A DNA stretch of 29,363 bases, taken from NCBI GenBank assembly GCA_964621265.1, contig CAZULQ010000021.1, forward strand, positions 1 through 29,363, written 5' to 3'. Shown one piece after another: positions 14,240 through 23,800 of the stretch. Numbering within the stretch: the stretch's first letter is position 1; each line of letters starts with the position of its first letter. The notes beneath the pieces were generated by a model. The model made no database searches, was not told the DNA's origin, and saw only the letters and a list, made by a program, of their open reading frames with translations. A program made the position numbers and the translations under genes. This stretch comes from Porcipelethomonas sp964621265. GTDB taxonomy: Bacteria; Bacillota; Clostridia; Oscillospirales; Ruminococcaceae.

Positions 14240-14792
14240 ACTGCGTATTTTCGGGATTGATACCGTTTTTACGTTCGGATTTTTCCTTGTGATAAGTATG
14301 CTTTCGCTGTGGCGTTCGCCGTCTGTCGGGGTTATGGCGGTATCGGCATGTATCATTCACGAGCTTGGACACTGCTTTATGTCTGTTATACTTAATGTAA
14401 AACTTGTCGGAGTGAAATTCTGGGCAGGTGGCGTGCTGATAAAAAAAGAGAAACGGATAATTCCGTTTCCCTATGAGCTTTCGATATTGCTTTGCGGTCC
14501 TGTGTTCAACCTGATTTTTTCCATGTTTTATGCTGTCGGCGGCAGGTACGATGCAGCCGTTCTGAACGCCGTCTTTGCGCTTTTTAATATGCTTCCGTTC
14601 CGCACGCTTGACGGAGGGAGCATACTTGCGCTGTGCCTTGAAAGAAGAATGAGATTTGGCGGGGAAGTGCAGAGGATTGTGTGTACTGCGCTCGGAATTG
14701 CGGTGATTCTGTTTATGCTTGCGACAGGAACGGGGAGTGCGGTTACAATAGCTGCAATAGCAATTCTGACGCTTAATGAGGCTATCGGGTAA
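14232..14792 (+). CDS. SpoIVFB-like site-2 (M50) intramembrane metalloprotease
   Basis: 186 aa with several membrane helices. The zinc motif HELGH lies at 43-47 (E44 catalytic) inside the helix beginning SVGVMAVSACIIHE, and the second motif FNMLPFRTLDGG (118-129) supplies the third ligand D127, as in SpoIVFB and other site-2 proteases. SpoIVFB cleaves pro-SigK in the mother cell; this protein may do so or may process another membrane substrate. No C-terminal CBS domain is present, so the protein is shorter than Bacillus SpoIVFB (about 288 aa). The start at 14232 overlaps the upstream stop (ATGATTAA) and gives a natural MIKLRIFGI start; an ATG at 14196 would add 12 residues. Neither has a clear ribosome-binding site. 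Location beside spoIIGA-sigE supports a sporulation role. Confidence 0.82.
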   Translation: MIKLRIFGIDTVFTFGFFLVISMLSLWRSPSVGVMAVSACIIHELGHCFMSVILNVKLVGVKFWAGGVLIKKEKRIIPFPYELSILLCGPVFNLIFSMFYAVGGRYDAAVLNAVFALFNMLPFRTLDGGSILALCLERRMRFGGEVQRIVCTALGIAVILFMLATGTGSAVTIAAIAILTLNEAIG

Positions 14793-14810
14793 CTCATGGT
14801 TGAGTCGCTT

Positions 14811-15118
14811 ACCACTTTCTTTGCACAAGCAAAGAAAGGAAACGTGCCGTTTCATCGCATTTCGTTATTTAGAAAAGAAATACAGTTTATTTTCTGGTAC
14901 GACCACCGAGTGACCTTGGGGGACATCTCCGCTCTGTTATCTTTTGTAGAAACACAAAATAAGGCACGACCATTTATTTGTAGGGGACGGCGCCCTTGAC
15001 GTCCCGAGGTGCGTGATCGGTTAACATTCATGAAAATAATCGGGTTGATGTGGGCATCGACCCCTACAAAACAAACCGTCCTATTAAATCGTGTAGTAGC
15101 TGATGTCCTCATCAGCCC
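14811..15118. repeat. Mosaic repeat block between the M50 gene and the 15158 gene
   Basis: No gene is supported here. In order: a 10-bp hairpin CTTTCTTTGC-acaa-GCAAAGAAAG (14815-14838); a stretch to 14863 almost identical to the reverse complement of 29176-29226; a two-hairpin element with CCGAG-TGAC-CTTGG (14906-14919) and a GTAG-footed GGGACG/CGTCCC hairpin (14980-15005); a decayed GTGCG-TGAT hairpin near 15010; a minus-strand GTAG-footed hairpin (15067-15042, GGGTCGATG type); and a partial AGCTGATG/CATCAGC hairpin (15096-15118). Confidence 0.72.
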
Positions 15119-15124
15119 ATATAC

Positions 15125-15153
15125 AAAAAATCCCCTGTCTGAAACAGGGGATT
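15125..15153 (-). terminator. Intrinsic terminator of the 15158-15913 gene
   Basis: On the minus strand AATCCCCTGT (15153-15144) pairs with ACAGGGGATT (15138-15129) and is followed by six T. It starts 4 nt after the stop codon. Confidence 0.9.
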
Positions 15154-15157
15154 AAAT

Positions 15158-15913
15158 TTATCTTCTTGATTTTTTCTTGTTTTGAGCTTCTTCAGCAGGG
15201 GGTGGTGGCGGTGGAGCGTCTTCGGGATTGTCGGTCATTCGCTTACGCTCTGTACTGCCCTTTTTATTCTTCTTATCTTTTTTCTTTTTCTTGTCTTTCT
15301 TCTTCTTTTTCTTTTTGGCCTTCGGGTCAGCGTTTTCTTCTTCGTTTTCGTTACCCTCTTCGCCTTCTTCGCCCTCTTCGTTTTCGTCGAGCTCCTCTTC
15401 GGCAAGTCTCGGGCCTGAAACGAGCGCCATAACTGATGTTATAAGCAGTATTGTTATAATTGTGAACGCAGGCATAGGCAGGAATATCTGGTATGTATCA
15501 CTGTTCAGTACAAAATCACCGGAAATCATTTCTGCCGCCTTTTCAGAGGCTTTTTCAACAATGTCGGTGTAGTAATAATCCTTGACACCGATACACTGGA
15601 GCATAAATTCAATTGCCGGTACACACACCGCAAATGCAAGCACCATTGAAAGTGTTCTTGCAAGTGAGGAAATGAATTTTGTCGCACGGAAACAGGCAAT
15701 ACTCAGAAGAATTCCTATCATGAGCATGATTATAAATCCGAAAAAGGTGTATCCAAGACCGCTGAGGGCATTGGCGACCTTAAGGTCTGTAACATCAAGC
15801 CTGTCAAGGTCATGAATAACAAGCCTGAAAAGGAAATGCATCATCGCTCCGCCACAGATAAATGTAAGTATCATAAAGATACGATATATCGTAGGAAGAA
15901 GTTTACTTTTCAT
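15158..15913 (-). CDS. Four-TM membrane protein with acidic, poly-lysine and poly-proline tail
   Basis: 251 aa; not recognised. Predicted helices lie at about 11-31, 50-74, 84-106 and 147-166, with an extracytoplasmic loop 107-146. The C-terminal tail is strongly segmented: acidic (171-196, EEG repeats), almost pure lysine (198-218), then a six-proline run (234-239) and a basic end (KKKSRR). The tail should be cytoplasmic if both termini are inside. The start is ATG 15913: the ATG at 15958 lies inside the -10 box of the promoter, so it cannot be in the transcript. The ribosome-binding site is weak (GAG). The gene has its own promoter and terminator, divergent from the pilus operon, and no visible functional link to it. 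Confidence 0.75.
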   Translation of the reverse strand: MKSKLLPTIYRIFMILTFICGGAMMHFLFRLVIHDLDRLDVTDLKVANALSGLGYTFFGFIIMLMIGILLSIACFRATKFISSLARTLSMVLAFAVCVPAIEFMLQCIGVKDYYYTDIVEKASEKAAEMISGDFVLNSDTYQIFLPMPAFTIITILLITSVMALVSGPRLAEEELDENEEGEEGEEGNENEEENADPKAKKKKKKKDKKKKKDKKNKKGSTERKRMTDNPEDAPPPPPPAEEAQNKKKSRR

Positions 15914-15956
15914 TTTTTCTACTCTTTTCTGCACATAGCTCTCTTTTTGTATATTC

Positions 15957-15985
15957 ATTATATCATTTCAGATAGACTTTGTCAA
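15957..15985 (-). promoter_or_regulatory. Promoter of the 15158-15913 gene
   Basis: Minus-strand TTGACA (15985-15980), 17-nt spacer and TATAAT (15962-15957), both perfect. The -10 overlaps an in-frame ATG, which fixes the true start at 15913. Confidence 0.88.
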
Positions 15986-16347
15986 TCGGATTTGACTATA
16001 TTTCATTATTTCTGTTTGTCGGGGAGTGTCCTTATGACAGGCATGATTTGCTGTATACACTTTGCGGTAAATTTTGTCGCATACATGAAATATGTAACAT
16101 AAAATACAAATTATTCTTTAAAAGTCAATATTATTACCTTATTATGGACGTTTTACCCTGTTGTTACTGACTTTTTTTGAATAAAATGTCAATATAATGG
16201 TCCTGTCTGCAAAAAAGTACACATATAAAGTGAAATTAATATGTTGAAAACTCCGAATTTAATTGTATTTTATTTAAAATATATGCTGTGAAAGTGTAAT
16301 TGTTGAAAATTATTGTGAAAAATGATTAAAAATTAGCAAAAAACCTA
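15986..16347. other. AT-rich intergenic region between divergent transcripts
   Basis: About 360 bp without a supported gene, repeat element or terminator. It separates the minus-strand 15158 gene from the plus-strand pilus operon. A TATAAT with no proper -35 occurs near 16192-16197. The length and AT content would leave room for regulator binding, but I see no clear operator. Confidence 0.5.
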
Positions 16348-16376
16348 TTGACTATGGGCGGGTTTTGGAGTATAAT
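16348..16376 (+). promoter_or_regulatory. Main promoter of the pilus operon
   Basis: TTGACT (16348-16353), 17-nt spacer and TATAAT (16371-16376). It is the only strong plus-strand promoter seen before the seven co-directional genes that end at the 28918-28952 terminator. Confidence 0.8.
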
Positions 16377-16421
16377 AATATAAAGAAGAATTATATACAT
16401 TTATAAGAGGAATGTTATCAG

Positions 16422-17051
16422 ATGACAGATAAGGAACTGAGAAAATTAAACCGCAGCGAACTGCTTGAAATACTTTTTTATATAAAGAAAGAATATGACG
16501 AGCTTCTCGCTGATTATGAAGAGCTGTCTGATAAGCTTAAGAGGCTTGAAGAACAGTCAGCGTCTGCATCTGATTTGTTTTCACAGAATGACATTGACAG
16601 AGTTCTGGGAATGCTCAACAGTTCTCTTGATGCCGGTGCGGCAAGTACGAAGGAAATCACCGGTACATTCGAAACCCTTATCGAAAGATGGAGGCAGTCT
16701 GAAAGAGAAGAAAGAATCCGCTCTGAAGAAAAAACAGCAAATATGCTTGGTGAGCTTTTAAATCAGCATTACTGCGTACAGGCAGATGTTACGGCTCCGG
16801 TTCTTCATAAGGAGGATTATAAAAGACTTGCAGAGGTTTTTGACTATATTCTTGACTGCAACAGCAGAAAGCGTATGCATGAAGGTACACTTCATGAAAA
16901 GGACGCAGAGATGATGTCGGAAATAATGAAAAGTGCTCTTTTAAGACATGATAATACCAAAAAATCAGAAAGAAATCTTACAGATATGGATATGTTATGC
17001 ATTGAAAAAATGGTCAGAAAGGCTGTTGCGGACGCAATCGGCAAAAACTGA
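16422..17051 (+). CDS. Cytoplasmic coiled-coil protein, first gene of the pilus operon
   Basis: 209 aa; family not recognised. There is no signal peptide or membrane helix. Residues about 18-48 form a heptad-rich acidic coiled coil (KKEYDELLADYEELSDKLKRLEEQ), followed by a polar middle (50-75), a second charged helical stretch (80-108) and a basic helical C-terminus. AGAGGA lies about 10 nt before the ATG. It stands 49 nt upstream of the signal peptidase gene and shares the promoter at 16348-16376. A scaffold or regulatory role in pilus production would be a guess. Confidence 0.7.
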   Translation: MTDKELRKLNRSELLEILFYIKKEYDELLADYEELSDKLKRLEEQSASASDLFSQNDIDRVLGMLNSSLDAGAASTKEITGTFETLIERWRQSEREERIRSEEKTANMLGELLNQHYCVQADVTAPVLHKEDYKRLAEVFDYILDCNSRKRMHEGTLHEKDAEMMSEIMKSALLRHDNTKKSERNLTDMDMLCIEKMVRKAVADAIGKN

Positions 17052-17100
17052 GACCTCAGAATGTGTGACGTGATACTATAATTTAAGAACGAGAGATGTT

Positions 17101-17682
17101 ATGCGAAAATTTGAAACCAGAAAAATCCCGACAACAGAGCAGCTTTCAGATGAGCTGAAGCGAATCAGGTATAAGAGGGACTATAAAAAAATCCTTATAG
17201 GAACAGTTTCCTCGCTTATTGTTGTTGCGGCAATAGCTGTACTTGTTTCAATGCTTTTTCTTCCTGTACTGAGAGTTACGGGAAAGAGCATGACTCCGAC
17301 TCTCGAAAACGACGAGCTTGTTATTTGCAGTAAACACAGTGATTTTGAATGCGGGGACATAATTGCGTTCTATTATAATAATAAGATACTGCTCAAAAGG
17401 GTTATAGGAACAGCCGGCGATATTATTGATATTAAAGAAGACGGTTCGGTATATAAAAACGGACTACCACTTCACGAACCGTATATAGATGAAAAGGCAT
17501 TCGGCGAATGTGACATAGAATTGCCTTATCAGGTACCTGAGAACAGGATTTTCGTAATGGGTGACCATCGGTCAACTTCGGTTGACAGCCGCACGACGGC
17601 GGTCGGGTGCGTCGCCGATGAATACATCATAGGCAAAGTTATTTTCAGACTCTGGCCATTTGAAAAAATAGGAACTCTTTAA
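17101..17682 (+). CDS. Type I signal peptidase
   Basis: 193 aa, S26A family. A 30-residue basic N-terminus precedes one membrane anchor (31-54). Box B is GKSMTPTL with catalytic S63, box D is LLKRVIGTAGD with catalytic K99, and box E is GDHRSTSVDSR (154-164). It removes signal peptides on the outer face of the membrane. Its place directly before three LPXTG pilus proteins suggests a dedicated pilin signal peptidase, as known for SipA-type enzymes in streptococcal pilus islands. The ribosome-binding site before the ATG is weak (GAGA). Confidence 0.9.
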   Translation: MRKFETRKIPTTEQLSDELKRIRYKRDYKKILIGTVSSLIVVAAIAVLVSMLFLPVLRVTGKSMTPTLENDELVICSKHSDFECGDIIAFYYNNKILLKRVIGTAGDIIDIKEDGSVYKNGLPLHEPYIDEKAFGECDIELPYQVPENRIFVMGDHRSTSVDSRTTAVGCVADEYIIGKVIFRLWPFEKIGTL

Positions 17683-17751
17683 TAATAACAATAATAAACC
17701 GTGCAATTTCTGTATATGTTTGTATGATTTTTTTCCGATTTGAAAATTTCA

Positions 17752-17780
17752 GCGCAAATTCATGTATAGCATAATTGCGC
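17752..17780 (+). other. Hairpin in the leader before the giant adhesin gene
   Basis: GCGCAA-a-TT pairs with AATTGCGC across an 11-nt loop in the 132-nt gap between the signal peptidase and adhesin genes. No T-run follows directly. It may mark an RNA processing or attenuation point (weak inference). Confidence 0.3.
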
Positions 17781-17814
17781 GGTGTTTAATTTTTAAGGAA
17801 AGGAGGAATATTCT

Positions 17815-20800
17815 GTGAGTACTATGCAGACTGTTATAAATACGGTATTTAAAAATCGTGAAAAACGTAAAAAATACATGCTTATACTGCTTTCGCTTTC
17901 AGTTATGGTTGCGATTGCTGTAAGTATTATTTTAATAACACCTGCTGACAGTAAGACAGGTCAGCTTATATGCGGAATGGAAGACCATACGCACGCAGAG
18001 GAATGTTATCAGCTGAGCTGTGCGCAGGAGCATGAGCACTCGGCAGAATGTTACCTCCGGAGCTGTGCGCTCACTGCGCATATACATACCGAGGAGTGCT
18101 ATGAAAAGGAAATCACCCTTTATAACATGATTTTCGGTGATACTTCAACACAGTCGAATGACCCGTGGTTCAGCAGTCCTCAGACAACTATCCCGACAGG
18201 TGCTGTTGACTTTAAAAAGAATCTCGTAGATACAAACACCGATAAGGATAAAAACGGCTTTACAGGCGTTATATCATCACAGCCGAATGCAGATAAAACA
18301 CAGCAGGTTACAATCAAGCTTTCTTATGCTTTCGATCAGACAGAAGCATCTAAAATCACTGTCAATCAGCCGTATATTTATTATACAGCGCCTTCTGATA
18401 TCGTTCTTATTGATAATGAATTTGGTCCGACCTGCAAGGTAACTGATGATAACGGCGACGAATCAGGTTACTATTCAATTGCCAAAATGGAAGATGGCAC
18501 AGCGCTTATCGTTATCAGATTTAACGATACTTACATACAAAACAAAATCAACGGCTCAAATTCTCTTACAGGTAGCATCAGGTTTACTGGTAATGTATCA
18601 AGAGATCCTGAAACAAACAGCGGTGATAAGTCATTCTCTCTCGGTTCAATGCCGCAGATTGATGCTGAAGGAAATAAAACCGAAAAGGACATAAGCGTTG
18701 AATTTACATTCTCGGACTATAAACCGACTATTTCAAAATGGGGACATATTACAAAAAGTGCAGATGGCAAGCCTGTTGTTGAATGGGTAATTACGATTAA
18801 AAACCCTGCCCCTGAAACAAACATTACAGATTACGTTATTTCTGATACAAGGTTCGGTGAAGCGATTGCAGATTCTTTCGTTGCAAATCCAGCCAATGTA
18901 TTTGATATTAACAGCAAAACCTTTACAGGCAATATCGGAACAAATGAAACATTTACCTTAAAATATCAGACACTTATTAATAATAGTGAATTCTGGCTGA
19001 AGAGTGGTACTTCTGGTAGTATTGAAAACGAGGCAACGCTTACAGGTACAGAGGATTCCTATTCTGAGTCGGCTAAAAGCAGTGTTCAGACATCTCCAGG
19101 CGCATATATCAATAAATCAGCAAAGCACGACTATAAGTTCGCAGACGGTGAAGTAGGCAATAAAACATATTGGACAATTGATGTTGTTTCAAATCGTCCT
19201 GGACTTCCTGTTGCAGGATATACAGTACAGGACAGTGCATTTGCAGGAATTGAAAATACGGATATTACTGTTAAAGATGAATCGGGAAATAATGTCAGCT
19301 TTACATTAACAGATGATAAGCTTACAATTGATGAAAATACAACCCTTGAAAAAGTCACAATTACTTATCCGACAAGCAAGGACGTCAACTCAAACAGTGC
19401 TTCACTTATCTATCCTAATGACGTTGTTGGTGAAATAAAATCGGAAACAAACGCGGAGTATAAGCCATACAATATGGAAAAGAACGGTAGCTATTCAGAT
19501 GGCACAATAACCTGGACAGTTAAAATAAAAAGAGAGAATGATTCAAATGCTGATGTTGAAACGCTTACTTTTACAGACGTGCAGCTTACTGACAAAAAAC
19601 AGATTACAAGTGTTAAAGCAGGTAAGTGGACTCCGTGGCTGGAATATGACCTTAAAGATGATGTTGAAATTGAAAACGGTATTCTTTCATTTCCGGCTAA
19701 AGATATTGATGAAGTTACAATAACCTACACAACAGAAGCTTCTGAAGAAGATAAAGGAAAGATTTCAAGCGGTCAGGAAGTAACCTTCACAAACACAGGT
19801 GAAATCAAAACCCCTAAGGGATATACTCAGTCTGTAACAGGCAGTGTAAAGGTTACTCCTACAAACGAGATTTCAAAGAAGCTCAACAACCCTGAGGACG
19901 CATCAGGAACAGTCAACAGCATCAGTAAAACAAACAATCTCAGCTGGACTGTTGAAATGACCCAGGGTGCAGGCTTTACATCAGATGATAAGGTTTTCGT
20001 TGACGTTATGCAGGCAATTGATATGTCTACAAACCAGACGAGCGCTGACGCTGACCACTATATCACAGCAACACAGGGCAGTAACATTAAGGTCAGCGCA
20101 AGAACTGATAAAAGCGTCAATGAGTGGACAGAGCTTGACCCTAAGTATTATACAATAGTCTTTTACTCTGACACAGCCTGTCAGAATCCTGTTACGACGG
20201 ATGAAAACGGCAAGGTTGAAAACGCAAGAAGCTTTAAGATTACGTTCAACAAAGAGGAAGGCTCCTCAATCGACAGTCTGGGCTATAAATGCGTTAAGAT
20301 TGATTATTTTACAACAGCTGATATGACTCAGGTTAAAAATCCTGAAACTGTTTCATTCTCAAACAAGGCTTCGTTTAACGGCACAACGGCTCCGCCTGAT
20401 AATACATACGAAGTTGAAGTTTATGACCCTGATAAGCAGCCTTACAGCAAGACAGCTATAAATTCATCAGGCGAGACTATTGACGAGATTGGCCTCAATC
20501 AGCTTGAAAAAATAAAGATTACAATTGATAATAAAGAGTATTACATTTTCGGTTGGAAAATCAATTTTGATGAATATACATCTTTTACATTTAAGATGGT
20601 TGATAAGTTCCCGACAGGGCATACGCTTGTAACAGAACAGCCTTATGCACCATATTACTATTATAATGAATATAACAAGAATTATCTTACATGGTATCAA
20701 TATGAAGCAGGTGCAAATTATGCGTATACCTATGAGAATAATGCTGATAATTTTACACTCTGGGGCTTTAATAAGTCGAATGTTACTTATATAACCTATT

Positions 20801-23800
20801 ATACTAAGGTTCCTGTTGAAGAGCTTAAACCGAGTGTTGAAACAGCTGGAGACGAAGGTATTAAAATCTCAAACTCCATTACGGAAAGCACAAACAAATA
20901 TAACCCTGTTAAGGCAGAGGTTACAGTTGTTCCGGAAATCGAGGTTGAAGAACCGACGGAAGAGTCGACAGACGGACCTTCTGAGGAAACAAAGGATGAA
21001 CTCATTGACAAGAAGTATAAATTGCGCGAAGGCGCAACTTCGGAAAATGCTGACCAGGGTAACAACAATATTTCCTATACAATTGATATAAACCCTGAAG
21101 CCAAGGATCTCGCAAACGGCGATGAGCTTATCTTAAATGATAACTTTGTTTTAAAGGGCTATTCAACCGATGGTGGCTATAACTGGACAAATGGACTTAA
21201 TGTAGCTGACGTATTCTTAAATAGTGTTAAGGTTTATGAGATTTCGTCAGACGGTACACCTACTGAGCTTTCAAGCTCTGAGTATTCCTATCAGTTTATT
21301 GCAAATCCTGATACAAGAGTTCCTGTAACGCCGAACAAGACCGGTTCCTTTGAGTTTACCGATCTTAAAGATTATGACAGGCTTACAATAACATTAAAAA
21401 ACACCGAATATGCAAATCAGGATAAAGATAAAAATAATGAAATTCAGATGTGGGTAGGCAATACAAAATACATACTCAATGAGAATGCGCCTATACACTT
21501 TGACTCAAACGGTGAATATACATTCGAAGTGGAAGTTCCTAAGGGTGTAAATAAAGTTGGTGTTTACGGCACGTGGAATACGATTCTTCAGGATGTAAAT
21601 GCTACCGTTATGAGAAAAACCACAACTTCCGAACTTAAGTTTGTTCTCCCTGATGCAAAGGCGCTGAGAGTTGAATACACCTTAAAGCTTATGCAGGATG
21701 GCGAGAGACCAAAATCACAGACTAAGTTCAAGTTTGACAACAGCGCTTCTCTCATAGGAAGTACAACGACAACTGATTCATCAGGCGAAACAACCTTAGA
21801 TATTTTATACGGAAACGCAGAGTCATCTGTTGACATGATTCCGAAAATCAAAAAGGTTGACGTCGGTGACCACACTATAACAGGTCTCGACGCAAGCTTC
21901 AAACTTGCCAAATACAGCGATTCCGGCTGGAAGTGGTATTCAAACGCCCTTGCAAATGAGGGTACGCTTGAAAGTGAATACTGGTCAGACGATGAAAACG
22001 CTGCAGTTGAAATAAACGTTAATGGAACATTTGGTGTCAAGGGACTTGAAGCAGGCTCCTTATATGCACTTATTGAAACAAAGGTTCCGCAGAAAGACAA
22101 TTTCAACACTTACACATACGAAAGTGAAGACAAGATAAAGCCATTCTATTTCACTTATGCATCGTCGGTGAGCACATTCCCGAAAGGTGTTAACGGTGAA
22201 GAGATTGTGACTTCAAATGTCAGCACAGTCCAGACAGGCGGTAATATAGAAATTGCAAACAACAGAATTATTGATGTTACAGTCAATAAAAGATGGGATA
22301 ATGTTTTATCCGATACTTCTGTTGAAGCAACGCTTTACTGGTCATATACAAAAACGCTGAGTGGCTTCCCTACTGAAATGTATAAGGCAACAGCGGCGGA
22401 ACTGGGAATTGATAATCTTACAAATCCTGTGACGTTTGAAAGTACTCATACATGGCAGGGACTGCCAAACGGCAGAAACGGCAAACCAATTTATTACTAT
22501 GTCCGTGAAACAGCTTATAAAGTAAACGAAAAGATTTACACATTCGACGCTTCTGACGGCTGTTACAAAAACGGCGAAGAATACGGCGAATATACCCCTG
22601 GTTACACAGGCAACGCCGTAAACAGCAGTGAAGCTGTGGTTGAAATCTTAAACTCCAGTGCGCTTAAAGTTGAAAAGCTCTGGCACGACGCTAAAAACAC
22701 TCCGATGACAAGTGATATGATAAGCGCGGAACAGATTGAATTCAAACTCTGGGGAAAGATTTTGGCAAGCGATGAATTTGAGCTTATAAAGAATGACGAA
22801 TCGGAAACCTTTGTTATAAAAGCTTCGGATAATTGGGAGTATTCGTTCACACCAAACCAATTATCGGACTATCAGTATTTCAAGGTTGAGGAAGTTAATC
22901 CTCCCGATGGCTTTGTTGTAAGCTATAATGAAAACTATAACGGACAAACAGGTGTTATTACGATTATCAACAAAAACAACACCGTGACAACCAACAAAAC
23001 CGACATTACAGTTGAAAAAATCTGGAACGATTCGGGCAGCGGCAGACCTTCCGGAATTACGCTTACGCTCATGTCAAGTACAGACAAGACTAACTGGACG
23101 AATGTCAGCATATCTCAGCCTGAACCTGTCATAAACGACAACAGGTGGGTTTATAGTTATACAGACCTGCCGCTTAAAAACGACAGTGACCAGCAGCTTT
23201 ATTATAAAGTTGAGGAGGCAAATGTGCTGGGCTATACGCTCGTTTCAGAGCAGAACAATACAGGTATACAGTCGGGCAGGATTACGCTTGTGAATTCACG
23301 TAATATAATTCTGACGCTGAAAAAAATCTGGAGCAATTTTGCTTCAAACAACCATTCAGATGATATTGTTGAGCTTCTCATTCACAGGTCAACGGATAAG
23401 ACAAAGGTTCCGAGCGTGACAACGACTACCACCTCGACATCTACTTCGACCTCAACGTCGACCACTACAACAACTACTACCACGACAACCACTACGGCGG
23501 TGTCATCGTCAACCATACCGACAATGACAATTGTAAGTAGTCAGATTCCTGAGCAAGGTACACAGATTGCTGTATATGACTATAAATTAACCCAAAACAG
23601 TAATGTACAGGTTGATTTGAGTACATTGTTCCCGTATGGTGAAAAACCATATGAATTTATAATTGAAATTGATAGAACAGATCAAATAAGCGGTATGAAT
23701 GTCGGAATGAATATTGCATCTCAAGCGGATGGCTACTGGGCTTCTATAGAAACCTTTACTTACCTTGGTGACGGAAAATATCTGTTTGATGTAAGTCAGT

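Noticed and set aside
14217..14855. 212-codon minus-strand open frame opposite the M50 protease gene
   Set aside because: It is antisense to HELGH and LDGG motifs on the plus strand; its translation is Lys/Arg/His-rich with no recognisable domain, and it runs into repeat DNA.
14796..15112. Short frames in the repeat block with peptides resembling those at 28946-29167
   Set aside because: Both translate parts of the same DNA repeat (SxQKIN.ISFL). The resemblance comes from the repeat, and the other copies are not open.
21588..22109. 173-codon minus-strand open frame inside the giant adhesin gene
   Set aside because: It lies wholly within the adhesin reading frame and reflects the biased codon use of the sense strand.
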